Source: JASHPR01 sp963815375
Lineage (GTDB): Bacteria; Actinomycetota; Actinomycetes; Streptosporangiales; Streptosporangiaceae
Assembly (NCBI GenBank): GCA_963815375.1
Contig: CAWFGX010000012.1
Coordinates: forward strand, 422,486 to 486,485
Length of the DNA stretch: 64,000 nucleotides
Reading direction: 5' to 3'
The notes under the pieces were generated by a model that was not told the DNA's origin, searched no databases, and saw nothing but the letters and a program-made list of their open reading frames with translations. Shown in pieces: positions 35,516-45,535 of this stretch (within the stretch, counting starts at the first letter, position 1; every line of letters begins with the position of its first letter). Made by a program: the position numbers and the translations under genes.

Positions 35516-35989
35516 TCATGACCCGAACACCTGATACCAGGCGGAATTGCATGTCACGGCATCCAGGATTTCTTTGCTTTCGTTGTACGTCAGGCACAGG
35601 TTCTTGTCCCACTGGCTGACATACGAAGCACTGACGATTTTACCATTCTCGACTACCGACGCGCCCTGCCACTTCTGGTAGCTGGCTCCGTTGCATTTGG
35701 CCTCGATGATGACGTTCCCGCGGGCGTGGTCCAGCTGCAGGCACAAGTCGACGTGGGCCTGCTGGATCTGCGCCGGCCCGTGGGTTTCATCGGCGTACCA
35801 ATACCCAGTGACCCCCTCGCCGATGAGCATCGCGACCGGGCTCGACCCTCTCGCGTTGGCGCAAACGTCGACACGGGCAACGCAGAAAGGTTCAGCGGTC
35901 GCCGCTGACGCTGCGCCCGCGCCGATAAATCCCAGGGCGGCCGCCATCACGCTGGCAGCCGTAATCGCGATGGTCCGGCTAAGTTTCAT
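35516..35989 (-). CDS. Secreted beta-trefoil-like protein
   Basis: 157 residues from ATG 35989. Signal peptide MKLSRTIAITAASVMAAALG with cleavage likely after GAASAA. The mature part has repeats of the trefoil type: LCLQLDHARGNVIIEAKCNG with ASYQKW, and KNLCLTYNESKEILDAVTCN with SAWYQVF, resembling Q-x-W lectin folds. Six cysteines. Paralogue of the next upstream gene. Function unknown; carbohydrate binding is possible. Confidence 0.75.
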   Translation of the reverse strand: MKLSRTIAITAASVMAAALGFIGAGAASAATAEPFCVARVDVCANARGSSPVAMLIGEGVTGYWYADETHGPAQIQQAHVDLCLQLDHARGNVIIEAKCNGASYQKWQGASVVENGKIVSASYVSQWDKNLCLTYNESKEILDAVTCNSAWYQVFGS

Positions 35990-36051
35990 GTAGCATCCTT
36001 CGGATAATCGTGGATGGAGCTGACTCGAGCGGCGGGATTCACAGAGCCCGG

Positions 36052-36606
36052 TCACCCAGTGAAGTCCTGCGCATAGTTGAGGGTGTTCGGGGAGGCGCAC
36101 GTTGCGTTATCGAGCACGTGATGGCTCGTGTTGTATCGCAGGCACAGCTTCTGGTCCCAGTCGCTGCGGAACTCGTACAAGTCGGTGGAGTCGGTCAGAG
36201 GGTCCTTCTTGGTGACGTGGATGGGGGCCCACTCCTGGTACGTGGCGTGCACGCACCTGGCCTCGATGACCTCGTTGCTCTTGGCGTGGTCGAGCTGCAT
36301 GCACAGCGGTTCCAGCAGGCTGAGGTTGCCGTTCAGGATCGGTTGGTAGCCGCCCTGGATGGGGTAAGCCCAGGTGGTCGGTGAGCTGTTCTGCTGCGGA
36401 TCTTGAAGCATGCGGACTGGTTGCGACGCACCCTCCGCGATGGCGCAGAACCCCGCACTGCCAGCAGTAATTGCACTGCAAAAAGTCCCGCGATGTGCCG
36501 TGCTTGCTGATGCAGTACCCGCGCCCGCGGCCACCGCCGCTACAACGGCGGCGCCTAGAGCCGCGGACCGCAGGAACGCCGTCACGAGTGCGGGTTTCTC
36601 AGTCAT
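36052..36606 (-). CDS. Secreted beta-trefoil-like protein, paralogue
   Basis: 184 residues from ATG 36606 (an ATG at 36615 is also possible). Signal peptide region FLRSAALGAAVVAAVAAGAG with TASAS. The mature part has LCMQLDHAKSNEVIEARCVH with ATYQEW and KLCLRYNTSHHVLDNATCAS with LNYAQDF, closely like the gene at 35516. Longer frame to 36894 is noise. The two paralogues lie head-to-tail between copies of a 120-bp repeat. Confidence 0.7.
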   Translation of the reverse strand: MTEKPALVTAFLRSAALGAAVVAAVAAGAGTASASTAHRGTFCSAITAGSAGFCAIAEGASQPVRMLQDPQQNSSPTTWAYPIQGGYQPILNGNLSLLEPLCMQLDHAKSNEVIEARCVHATYQEWAPIHVTKKDPLTDSTDLYEFRSDWDQKLCLRYNTSHHVLDNATCASPNTLNYAQDFTG

Positions 36607-36615
36607 AAGCACCAT

Positions 36616-37040
36616 TATCACCAACTTTATCGTACTTGTTCGTAGATTGCCTGGTTTTGGGGAAGATTGCCCAAGGCAGCTCGGTCCGCGCTGCCCCGTC
36701 CCGGCAACGTCGTCGTCATCGGCCAGCCTCGAGACTGCTGGCCATACCGCCCGGCGCTGCGGCCACCATCGCCGACCAGGAAGGGCAGGAACACACCCGG
36801 GCGCACGGCGGTGGCGCTGGATACCAGGTTCCGATCTGGCCGACCCGCAGCACCGCGTGGAACGCCTGACCAAAGCCACGGCACTACCGGCCAACTCCGC
36901 AGGCCGTTGGTACCCGGTTGCTGCATCTAACAGCGGTTATTTGCGCGTGCGCGTTGCCATGCTCACCACGGAAGGTAGCCGCGATCAGAGCGCGAGATGT
37001 CGGGCAGACCGGCCGCCCGGCGCTCTGGACGTTGTTCATC
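36616..37040. other. No convincing gene
   Basis: 425 bp upstream of the secreted protein gene. No frame with family-like content. Promoter of the 36606 gene should lie in the first 100 bp, which are AT-richer (TATCACCAACTTTATCG). Confidence 0.35.
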
Positions 37041-37047
37041 TCAAGAG

Positions 37048-37171
37048 CAAGATGCCGCCCCCGAGCGGTGAGCTGAGGGGGCGGCGTTCTGCCTCAGGCT
37101 ACGGCGGGCTGAGAAAAAGTCCTGATACCAGGGGACCGTAGCGGTCATTAGCTGAGCCCCTGATGCCAGGC
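37048..37171. repeat. Repeat copy 2 with hairpin
   Basis: GATGCCGCCCCC / GGGGGCGGCGTTC hairpin at 37051-37089, then CTGCCTCAGGCTACGGC and GCGGTCATTAGCTGAG, matching 35380-35500. The right end overlaps the truncated VOC gene at 37148. Confidence 0.6.
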
Positions 37172-37663
37172 CGCAGGCAAAGCGCACCTGGTAGGTAACG
37201 GGCTTGCCGAGCAGCTCCGCGTGAACGTGCTCAGCTCCTTGGCGTCTGGGCAGTCGAGCATTACGCCCATGATCGTGGTCTCCTGCTTCGCCGGGAACAG
37301 GCACAGGTCGAACGGGTGCCCGGCCGGGTCGGCCAGCGTGTACCAGTTGTCGTTCTCGCGCAGCAGCTCGGCGCGCAGTCCGATCGCCTTCGCCGAGCCG
37401 GCGTCGAGGTCGGGCACACGGAGGTCGAGGTGCGCCTGCTGCGGCCAGGCCGGATCGGGCCACCGCGGCGGTACATGGTCGAGGCTGCGCTGGGCGGAGA
37501 TGCGCCACCCGTCCCCGGCGTCCATGGTGATCCACTCGTCGTCGCCGTACAGCTCGGTCCACCCGCCGAGGGCGGTGTAGAACGCAGCGAGCCGCCGGGC
37601 GTCGGGTGCGTCGAGTGCCGCCGTGCGCAACGTGCCGATCACGAGAAATTCGTCATGAGCCAC
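37148..37663 (-). pseudogene. VOC family protein, C-terminally frameshifted
   Basis: Glyoxalase-like fold: GTLRTAALDAPDARRLAAFY, HLDLRVPDLDAGSAKAIGLR and DPAGHPFDLCLF, then a second module begins (MGVMLDCPDAKELSTF). One base is lost near 37215; the other frame continues YAELLGKPVTYQ and then runs into the 120-bp repeat, so the second half is missing. Start ATG 37663. Confidence 0.7.
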
Positions 37664-37897
37664 CGCTCATCATGCCCGGGCGGCCGAGTTCCGGCGGGCC
37701 GCCGGCCCGGTTTACCCGGTCCGTCAACCGACCGGTGGATACCCGCTGGCCGTCTGGCCGATCGTATGGTCCATCTGGATGTGCGGCAGCTGCGGCTGAG
37801 CAGCCGATGCGCCCGCCGCCGTCGCGCTGCGACTGTGAAGGCACCAGGCAGCAAGGGCCGCCGGTCCCCGAACTCCGCGCCCAGAGGAGCACGCACC

Positions 37898-40039
37898 ATG
37901 AATGCAGCAAGCACGGACTGCCGGCCCGGCGACCGCCAGGTCGCTGGCCCCAGCAGGAAACGAGCGCTCTCAGGCGGCCGGTTTGCCCGGACACTGCGCC
38001 GCCTCCGCTGGCCGGTGGTGATCGCCTGGCTGATCGGGGTAATCTTCCTGTTCCCGCTGGCCAGCAGCCTTTCCCAGGCGACCAACAACACCAACGCCGC
38101 CAACCTGCCCGCCTCGGCACCCTCGACACGCGTCATTGCGCTGGAACTCCAGCAAGCTTCCCGGCAGGGCCCGGGCCAGCCTCAGACCGACACCGCTTTC
38201 GTGGTGTTTGCCCGCAGCAAAGGCCTGACGGCTCCAGATATGACCGCGATCACCTCGGCGCAGGCCGCCGTCGGGCGGCTGGCCGGGCGGGCAAGCGGGC
38301 TCAGCGCGCCTGCCCCGGTCCAGCGGTCGGCTGACGGGCAGGCCGCGGTGTTCACAGCGAACGTCACCGCGCCTGCCAGCAGCCAGGCCAGCGCCGACAC
38401 GGCCGCGGTGCGGGCGATCCGCGCGGCGGTGGGCGGCCCGGCCAGCCGCGCGGGCAACGGCCTGCAGGTCGAAGTCACTGGGTCGGCCGCGGTGACCGCC
38501 GACACTGGCACCCCGACCACGACCACCCTGGAGCTCACCGCGGTGGTGATCGTGGCGCTGGTGTTCTTCGTCGTCTACACCAGCCCGCTGCTGTGGTTCC
38601 TTCCGCTGCTCGGCGCGGTGGCGGCTATCCAGGTCGCCCAGGCCGGCGCCCATGGCCTGGCCAGCGCCGGGTTCACCGTCAGCCCGCTGTCGTCATCGAT
38701 CTTGATTGTGCTGGTCTTCGGCGCGGCAAGCGACTACGCGCTGCTGCTCATCCACCGCTACCGCGAAGAGCTGTGCCGCCATGCTGCCACCGAGGATGCC
38801 ATGGCCGCTGCGCTGCACCGTACCCTGCCGACGCTGCTCGCCTCCTCGGGCACGGTTGCCATCGCCATGATCTGCCTTCTGGCCGCGCAGTCAGCCTCGC
38901 TGCACGGCCTGGGTCCGGTCGGCGCAGTGGGCATCGTCTCGGCCCTGCTCGCCCAGACCACCTTCCTGCCCGCGCTGCTGCTGGTCCTCGGGCCGACGGC
39001 CTTCTGGCCTCGCGTCCCCCGGGCCGGGCACACCGGCCGCGGCGTATCCCGGCTGTGGTCGGGCGTTGGCACCCGGGTCGCCCGGCACCCCGCCCGGGTG
39101 GCGCTCGCCGCCGTGGTGCTGCTCGCCGCCGCCTGCGCCGGGCTCGCCGCCCTGCGCATCGACAACAGCAACCTCTCTCAGGTAAAGGGACATCCCGGCA
39201 GCGTGGCCGGCGCGCAGCTAGTCGCCGACCACTTCCCGGCCGGCCTCCTCGCGCCGGTCGTGATCCTGGCGCCGCGGGACGAGGCCAGGGCCGCCGCCGC
39301 GGCCGCCCAGACCACCCCAGGCGTCGCCTCCGTGCTGCCGGCCACGCCGGTGGATGGTTACGCCAGCTACCTCGTCATCGTGTCGGTCCCGCCGTACGGG
39401 GCCAGCGCGCACGGCGTGATCGTGCACCTGCGCCAGCGGTTCGACCATGAAGCGCCGGGCTCAATGGTGGGCGGGGACCCGGCCGTCCAGTACGACATCA
39501 CTCAGGCCTCCGCTCACGACGTCCTCGTGCTCATCCCGCTGGTACTGGTGGTAATCCTGATCGTCATTGGGCTGCTCCTGCAGGCGGTCGTCGCATCCCT
39601 GGTGCTGGTCGTCACCACCGCGCTCAGCTTCGCGGCCTCGTTCGGGCTGTCGGCCCTGCTGTGGCGCTACGGGCTGGGCTATTCCGGCATCGAGTCGCAG
39701 GTCCCGGTGTACATCTTCATCTTCCTGGCCGCGCTCGGTGTCGACTACAACGTCTTCCTGGCTGCCCGCATCCGGGAGGAATCCCGGCACCTGGGCATCC
39801 GCCAGGGCACCCTGCGCGGGCTCAGCGTCACCGGCGGCGTCATCACGGCCGCTGGCGTCGTGCTGGCCGCCACGTTCGCCGCTCTGGTCCTGGAGCCCAC
39901 GGTCTACCTGACCGAGGTCGGGACCGCCGTTGCCATCGGTGTCCTGCTCGACACCCTGGTCGTGCGAACGGTCCTGGTCCCAGCTGGCCTGCTCACGATC
40001 GGCGAGCGTGTCTGGTGGCCCGCACGACCAGGCCACTAG
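37898..40039 (+). CDS. MMPL family transporter
   Basis: 713 residues from ATG 37898 with GAGGAG about 9 nt upstream. RND exporter: N-terminal helix (WPVVIAWLIGVIFLFPLASS), external domain, VFGAASDYALLLIHRYREEL near residue 275 and ALGVDYNVFLAARIREESR near 620. Shorter than, and only distantly related to, the MMPL at 28633. Export of a small molecule or lipid is inferred. No adjacent intact regulator; the divergent VOC gene is broken. Confidence 0.92.
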   Translation: MNAASTDCRPGDRQVAGPSRKRALSGGRFARTLRRLRWPVVIAWLIGVIFLFPLASSLSQATNNTNAANLPASAPSTRVIALELQQASRQGPGQPQTDTAFVVFARSKGLTAPDMTAITSAQAAVGRLAGRASGLSAPAPVQRSADGQAAVFTANVTAPASSQASADTAAVRAIRAAVGGPASRAGNGLQVEVTGSAAVTADTGTPTTTTLELTAVVIVALVFFVVYTSPLLWFLPLLGAVAAIQVAQAGAHGLASAGFTVSPLSSSILIVLVFGAASDYALLLIHRYREELCRHAATEDAMAAALHRTLPTLLASSGTVAIAMICLLAAQSASLHGLGPVGAVGIVSALLAQTTFLPALLLVLGPTAFWPRVPRAGHTGRGVSRLWSGVGTRVARHPARVALAAVVLLAAACAGLAALRIDNSNLSQVKGHPGSVAGAQLVADHFPAGLLAPVVILAPRDEARAAAAAAQTTPGVASVLPATPVDGYASYLVIVSVPPYGASAHGVIVHLRQRFDHEAPGSMVGGDPAVQYDITQASAHDVLVLIPLVLVVILIVIGLLLQAVVASLVLVVTTALSFAASFGLSALLWRYGLGYSGIESQVPVYIFIFLAALGVDYNVFLAARIREESRHLGIRQGTLRGLSVTGGVITAAGVVLAATFAALVLEPTVYLTEVGTAVAIGVLLDTLVVRTVLVPAGLLTIGERVWWPARPGH

Positions 40040-40053
40040 AGAGCAGGCCCAGG

Positions 40054-40768
40054 TCAGTCCAGTACCGCGGCGGCCTCGTTGCCGGGCGCGAGCTCGCCTG
40101 CGGTACCCGAGCGCTTGACCAGCCGGCCCCAGCGCTCATGCCGGGCGTATTGCCGGGCGATCTCGCGTCCGCTGGGAAGCGTGCCATCATCCGACCGGTT
40201 AGCCAGCGCCCACTGCCAGGCCTGCCGCTGAAGTCCCGGCCTCGACCAGGATGTCATTGGCCTGCTTGCCGCGTGGCGTCTGCCCGGAGGAGCGATCCTG
40301 CGGGCGTCAACAGTGGCCACCCCGGTTTCCCGGGAGGAGACCTGCATTCTGGGTTTTGTCTGCTGCAGCTTGCCGCTGCTGAAGCGTTCGGCGTACCTGG
40401 TGCATGAGCATCTCGTAGGCGCCGATGAGCGCGAACAACGGCCACGCAGCGATCACCCGGCCGATCGCGGTCGGCTCGGCGACCGCGACGTTGGCAGCAA
40501 GGCTCGCCACGCTTCCGGTCACTAGCAGCGCCCACGGCAAGACCCCGCCACGGCCGCCCGAACGCGAGTCGGCCAGCAGCGCCGTCGACGCGGCCACGAT
40601 CATGCCGTCGACCGAGAATGGTGTCAGCGCCGCCACCCAGCCGGGCTGGCCGTGCAGTTCCACCAGCACATGCATGTGCAGGTAGGACACCGTCGCCGCG
40701 ATCAGCGCCAGCAGGCCTACACATCCGGTCGTCGTACGCCGGATCCAGCGATCCGCCGACCCGGTCAT
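40054..40768 (-). pseudogene. DUF2637 protein, copy A (frameshifted)
   Basis: N-terminal four-helix DUF2637 domain (VGLLALIAATVSYLHMHVLV, PFSVDGMIVAASTALLADSR, LFALIGAYEMLMHQVR) from ATG 40768. The C-terminal DNA-binding-like motif (AWQWALANRSDDGTLPSGRE, IARQYARHERWGRLVKRSG) is in another frame after one indel near 40320. Such proteins are typical AICE members. Best-preserved copy with B. The 75 bp upstream are shared with copy B. Confidence 0.8.
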
Positions 40769-40825
40769 GACCGGCTCCCAAGTGCGAATTCACCAGCCAG
40801 GACACAATGGTTTTTGGTGCGCATA

Positions 40826-40850
40826 CCCTCGGACACGTTGGGGTTCAAGT
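40826..40850 (+). repeat. tRNA-Leu attachment-core fragments
   Basis: CCCTCGGACAC (acceptor end) at 40826-40836 followed directly by GGGGTTCAAGT (T-arm) at 40840-40850, order reversed relative to the tRNA. It lies just upstream of DUF2637 copy A. Short, so chance cannot be excluded on its own. Confidence 0.4.
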
Positions 40851-41059
40851 GATCCCAGGATCGACCTCGCTGTTGTCCTCTTCAGCTTCGTAGCCGCTCT
40901 CGGTGCGGTCATTGAATTTCTTGGTAGCCCGGTCCTCTGGACCGGTGTCTTGATGACGTCGCTGACCCGCTCCCCTGCGGCCAGCGGTCTGCTGCCGCAG
41001 GGGCGCTGCGCATCTGATTGAGCTGATTTACCGACTGGTTGGCTGCGTCGAGTAGCACC

Positions 41060-41330
41060 AGGCGCGGATCACCCTCTTCCTTGCACGATAAAGCTTGCCG
41101 GGTGGCGCGGAGAAGCGACGAACCCGCCGACCAGGCTTCCAACGCCGAGCCCAAGGCTGTACATCATGAAGCTGGCCGTGCCCGCTTGAGTGCGCTGATC
41201 TCCCGGCACCGACGCCAGCAGCACAGTGCGGGTGACAGGTGCGGTTAAGGCCAGCCCGGTGCCGACCAGGAAGCTCCCGGCAAGCGCCGGCGAAAGCCAC
41301 GGGGACAAACCCAAGCGCCAGGGCACCGGG
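41060..41330 (-). pseudogene. MFS transporter internal fragment
   Basis: LVGTGLALTAPVTRTVLLAS, VPGDQRTQAGTASFMMYSLG and LGVGSLVGGFVASP is one conserved loop and helix pair from a drug-type MFS protein. No start or end of a transporter nearby. Confidence 0.55.
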
Positions 41331-41397
41331 CACTGTGCGGGTCATTCCGGCCAGGCTACGAGGAACTGCGAGCCTTCCCGCGGCGACCAGTGCACCG

Positions 41398-41495
41398 AGA
41401 CCACCTGGCGCATCAGCATCTCGTAGGCGCCGACGAGCGCGAACGACGGCCAGGCTGCGATCACCCGCCCGACCGGGGCAGGCGGCCTGGGGCGG
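41398..41495 (-). pseudogene. DUF2637 fragment, copy E
   Basis: PVGRVIAAWPSFALVGAYEM then LMRQV, the last membrane helix of the DUF2637 family, about 30 codons. Confidence 0.65.
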
Positions 41496-41521
41496 CCGGC
41501 CGCCTGCCCCGCCGGTATCGG

Positions 41522-43798
41522 CTAGCCGACCTGGTAAGCGCGGGTGATCGTCTCGGTGACTGACCCGCCCGCCGAGTCGGTCGCGGTGACCTTCGTCGTC
41601 ACCAGGCAGCCGCTCTTCTCGGTGAAGCTCACCGTGAAGTTCCCGCCGCCGGCTGACGTGACCGCTGCCTTCGCCCAGGTCTTCCCGTCGTCGCAGGACA
41701 CCTGCGCGGTGGCCCCGGTAATGCTCGCTGCCTTTGCCAGCTGGATGTGACCGGCGTGCAGGCTGATGTGCTGCGCGCCCGCCGGTGCAGCCCCGGTCAG
41801 GGACAGGCCCCTGACCTGGTAGCCCAGCGTCATCATTGGCTGCACCGCGCACTGCTGGGTGTTGTTCTGGTCATCGGGTGTCGAGCAGGCCCAGATAGGT
41901 CCCGGGACCGTAGCCGTGGGATCGGGGGCGGACTTCCAGGTCCACGTCGTCGTAGTGGCGGTCGATAGCCTGGCGGTTGGGTCGCTGAGAGCCTGTTTCA
42001 GGGTGAAACTGACCGTCGACGGGTCCGGGCTCAGGGTCGCGAACGGGATCAGGCCGTCGGCTCCGCCGCTGGACAATAGCGTGCCGTTCTGGTCCACGTC
42101 ATAGGTGCCGCTCACGCTTCCCCCGTTGTCGGGACCGAGCCACTCGTGCCCGGGCACGTTGTCGCTGAACGGCGTGACATAAAGCTCCAGCGTGTTGCCA
42201 ACCCGCGCCGCGGACGGGATTAGAGCGCCCAGGCCATGGGCGTAGCTGCCCGCGCTGAAATCAGGCTGCGGGTGCAGGGGGTACTCGTTCCAGCTCACAG
42301 CCTGCGGGCCGGGCGACAAGAAGCGGTATGCGGCGTCCAGGACACCTCCCGCCTCGGAGTGCTGGGTCGCGTCGTACTCGGAGATGTACGAACCCTGCCA
42401 GGCTAGGCCCGGAGCTGTGTTGAAGTACTGAACCTGCGTGGCGGGCAGGGTGAGCGGCACGTCGAGTGCGGCGCCCCACTGGCTGGGAAACAACCCGTTT
42501 GCCGCCCACGCCCCGGCCGTCGTGACGTCCTGGTAGTAGTGCTCGGTGACTGACGCCAGATTCGCGGGCTGGAGCGTGAGCTTCTGCTGGGCGGGGATGA
42601 CATCAGGGCTCTCGGGGATGTCCAGGTTGTACCCGTACGGCGTGCTTCCGCCCGTTGGCGCCGGGGACAAGGTGGCATAGACGTAAGCCTGGAGCGTCCC
42701 GGCTGGCGGCCTGGCGGTCATCGGGCTGACATACAGCGTCCCGCCCTGCTGTGCCTGGCCCACGCTTGCGGTAAGGCCCTGCGGGTCGGTCACGACCGTG
42801 TCAAGCTCCACCAGCCGGGACACCGCCGGCCGGGGGGTCGCCACCGTGACCTGGCTCGTCGCCGCGCTCGCCGCGACGTGCACCGTGATATCCGCGTTGA
42901 CCGCGACCTCCGGCAGGATGTCCTCGCGGGTACTGTCTGAGCCGCTGAACCCTGCTATCACCCAGTAGTCGCCGGTCGGGACGCTGAACTTGGCCACGCC
43001 GTCGTAGAAGGTGGCGAACGTCTCCATGGGGTCGCCGAAAGCGGTCAGGCTGGAGCCGTCGTACACGGAAACCCCGTCGCCGTTGTCCGGCTTGCCGGCG
43101 GCGTCGGTCCCGTCGATGGTCAGCGTGTGCATCGGGTAATCCGGGCGCACCGGGGACGTCGGCTCTGGCGCCCCGGCGAGCGCGATGGTGGTGCTGGCGA
43201 GCAGCCCCCCGGCAGCCGGGCGGCCGCTGGCGCGCTCAGCGGCGGCCTGCGCTGCCAGCGCCGCGCCGAAGGTACGGGCACCGGAGGCGGTCACATACCC
43301 TGACGCGCTCCCGGCACCCGACGCGGTCAACGTCACCCCTGGCAGGTCCGGCCGGGCACCGGAGAAGGTGACCTGTACCGGGAGCCGGCCGCCGGACTCG
43401 GCCCGCTGCAGGTCCATGACGTTGAACAGGGTCGGGTCCAGGCCGTGTCCCAGGTACGGCGCCACGTCCGACGGGATCTCCTCGATTACCCGGCCGGAAT
43501 GCTGGCTGACCAGCCCGCCGCGCGGTGATCCGGGCAGGACCGAGACGGCGCCGCCGCCTTGTGCCGAGTGCATCAGCAGCTGGGTCCCGTCAATCAGCAG
43601 TACCGTGCTCGCTGTCTGGCCGGGCGCGGCCGCAGCGGTGGCGGTGGCGGCCGCCTGGGCACGGGAGGCCGCGGCGGCCGCCTGTCCTGTCGGCGCTGCC
43701 GGGCTGGCCAGGGCAGGATTCCCGGCTCCGGCGCCCAGCGCGGCCGCAGTGATGACAGCCGCGACGGCCAGGGCGGTCCCTGATATGCGCACACGCAT
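41522..43798 (-). CDS. Large secreted protein of unknown family
   Basis: 758 residues from ATG 43798, with GAGGAG about 8 nt upstream. Signal peptide (MRVRISGTALAVAAVITAAA, cleavage near NPALASPAA). The mature protein is beta-rich, with repeated Thr/Val/Gly segments and few cysteines; PDYPMHTLTIDGTDAAGKPD and a C-terminal FTVSFTEKSGCLVTTKVTAT suggest Ig-like or PKD-like ends. Upstream, on the same strand, is the S53 peptidase, so joint secretion or processing is possible. No enzyme motif recognised. Confidence 0.75.
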   Translation of the reverse strand: MRVRISGTALAVAAVITAAALGAGAGNPALASPAAPTGQAAAAASRAQAAATATAAAAPGQTASTVLLIDGTQLLMHSAQGGGAVSVLPGSPRGGLVSQHSGRVIEEIPSDVAPYLGHGLDPTLFNVMDLQRAESGGRLPVQVTFSGARPDLPGVTLTASGAGSASGYVTASGARTFGAALAAQAAAERASGRPAAGGLLASTTIALAGAPEPTSPVRPDYPMHTLTIDGTDAAGKPDNGDGVSVYDGSSLTAFGDPMETFATFYDGVAKFSVPTGDYWVIAGFSGSDSTREDILPEVAVNADITVHVAASAATSQVTVATPRPAVSRLVELDTVVTDPQGLTASVGQAQQGGTLYVSPMTARPPAGTLQAYVYATLSPAPTGGSTPYGYNLDIPESPDVIPAQQKLTLQPANLASVTEHYYQDVTTAGAWAANGLFPSQWGAALDVPLTLPATQVQYFNTAPGLAWQGSYISEYDATQHSEAGGVLDAAYRFLSPGPQAVSWNEYPLHPQPDFSAGSYAHGLGALIPSAARVGNTLELYVTPFSDNVPGHEWLGPDNGGSVSGTYDVDQNGTLLSSGGADGLIPFATLSPDPSTVSFTLKQALSDPTARLSTATTTTWTWKSAPDPTATVPGPIWACSTPDDQNNTQQCAVQPMMTLGYQVRGLSLTGAAPAGAQHISLHAGHIQLAKAASITGATAQVSCDDGKTWAKAAVTSAGGGNFTVSFTEKSGCLVTTKVTATDSAGGSVTETITRAYQVG

Positions 43799-43840
43799 GA
43801 AAGTGCTCCTCACCTTGCTGAAGTGGTGGCCTGTCCGGCG

Positions 43841-45094
43841 TCAGAAGGCGCCGGTGCCGTCGGGGGTGCCAAGGCCGGTCGGCGCGTCGTAGCCCTTCGT
43901 GGCCTTGCACAGGTAGTCGCCGCCGCACGCGGCTCCCGTGCCGCTCTCGAACAGGTCGTTGCTGCCTGTGGTGATGTCGAACAGCGACCGGGCGTGGGCG
44001 TACTCGTATCCGGGGGAGATCTTCGCGGCGTTGCCGGCCAGCCCGTAGATTCCGGCGATCAGCGGCGCCGCCGCGCTGGTCCCGGCCACCGTCAGCCACC
44101 CGCCCTGGCTCTGGTCATAGACCGGGATGTCCGATGCCAGTGCGGACACGTCGGCTACAGTCCGGCCCGGGCAATGCGCGTCCTTCTGCCACGACGGCTT
44201 GGAAACGTAGGCTGAGCAGCCGCTGCCGGATGCTCCCTCGTCGTCTTCCCACACCTGCTCAGACCAGCCGCGGCTGTTCTTGGCCTTGGTCAGCTCCGTC
44301 CCCCCGACCGCGGTCACGGTCGCCAGCGTGGCCGGAAAGTTCGCCGCAGTGTAACCGTCGTCACCCGACGAGACCGTGATCACGTGCCCGGGATGGTCAA
44401 AAGCAGCCGCGTAGGGCTGCATCTGCCCGGCCTCGCGCGCCCCGTAGCTGTTGGAGATGGCCTGCGCGCCGAGCCGCGTTGCGGTGTCCTCAGCCGCCGC
44501 TATATTGCCGAAGCTGTCGTCGGTGGCCTGGACCACGAGGATCTTGCAGTGCGGGCAGGCTGCCGAGACCATGGACACGTCCAGCATGGTTTCCACGTCC
44601 CAGCCGAAGGGCACGCCCGACGGCGGCAGCGGCGATGTCTTGCCCTGCTGGTTCACGATCCGCAGGCAGCCGCTGGCCGTGGTACAGGCCGGCAGCTTGT
44701 ACTCGCTCCGGTAGGCGGCGAGATCCGCCGCCAGATCCGGGGTGCTGAACGCCTCGACGACAGCGACCGTCTGCCCCGAGCCGCCCGACACTGGCAGCTT
44801 GTACGCCGACTCGATGTCGACCGCACCCCAGCCCGCCGGCGCCAAAGCCGGGCCAGTGCCGCCTGCCGCCAGCGCCCGGTTCACCGAGGTCTGCGGCGCA
44901 TACAGCGCGTAGCAGCGCGCGAATCCCGCGGGCGGGGCCGCGCACGCAGCCCGCATCACGGGTGCCTGCGGGCCGCTGCGAGCCAGCCCCGATATCGTCG
45001 TGGCCTGCGCCGTGGCCGGCACCGCAACCGCAACCGCAGCCGCGGCCAGGGCCACAGCCAGCCGGTCAGCCAGGAGCTTTCTGTGCGCTCGCAT
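43841..45094 (-). CDS. S53 family (sedolisin-type) secreted peptidase
   Basis: Acid-acting serine-carboxyl peptidase, 417 residues from ATG 45094 with AAGGAG 6 nt upstream. Signal peptide (LAVALAAAAVAVAVPATAQA). Catalytic Glu and Asp in GWDVETMLDVSMVSAACPHC, Ser in VAGTSAAAPLIAGIYG, and the oxyanion Asp in SSGDDGYTAANFPA. The long prodomain of classic sedolisins is missing, as is common in bacterial S53 members of this size. It is 42 bp upstream of the large secreted protein on the same strand. Confidence 0.9.
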   Translation of the reverse strand: MRAHRKLLADRLAVALAAAAVAVAVPATAQATTISGLARSGPQAPVMRAACAAPPAGFARCYALYAPQTSVNRALAAGGTGPALAPAGWGAVDIESAYKLPVSGGSGQTVAVVEAFSTPDLAADLAAYRSEYKLPACTTASGCLRIVNQQGKTSPLPPSGVPFGWDVETMLDVSMVSAACPHCKILVVQATDDSFGNIAAAEDTATRLGAQAISNSYGAREAGQMQPYAAAFDHPGHVITVSSGDDGYTAANFPATLATVTAVGGTELTKAKNSRGWSEQVWEDDEGASGSGCSAYVSKPSWQKDAHCPGRTVADVSALASDIPVYDQSQGGWLTVAGTSAAAPLIAGIYGLAGNAAKISPGYEYAHARSLFDITTGSNDLFESGTGAACGGDYLCKATKGYDAPTGLGTPDGTGAF

Positions 45095-45390
45095 GAGTCT
45101 CCTTCTCCGGGAAGTCGTCCGTGGACCGTAAATCGGAAATGCCAGACGGCGTTCCCTGTCTGTACTTGTCCGGCAACGGCTCCCCCGTTCCATCGCGAGC
45201 GCGGCCAATCCCGAAATCGTGACCAGAAAACTCAGGCGCTGAAGGTCCGCCGCGACCGTTACCCTGATGATTCGTCCGCCCAGCAGAACGGGGAGGTGTA
45301 GCGGATCTATCTGTTCGTAAGCTCGTCCTCGCCTGCCGGTGGAAGTCCAGTCCGGGTAGCTGCGAGGAGGCCCGGTAGCAGGCTGGCGGC

Positions 45391-45530
45391 TTGGTCTCGG
45401 TCGCGAGCGATCACGCGCACGGTGCTGCGCTCGCGGCCCGGCACCTCGCGGAACTCGGCCACCGGCGAGTGGGCCTCATCCTGTCCCGCTTCTCACCGAC
45501 CTCACGTAAAATCGCGGCCGGCTGGCGGGC
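45391..45530 (+). pseudogene. LacI-family regulator fragment
   Basis: VASDHAHGAALAARHLAELG then HRRVGLI is the hinge between the subdomains of a LacI-type effector domain. About 30-45 codons survive. Confidence 0.5.
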
Positions 45531-45535
45531 AGGAG

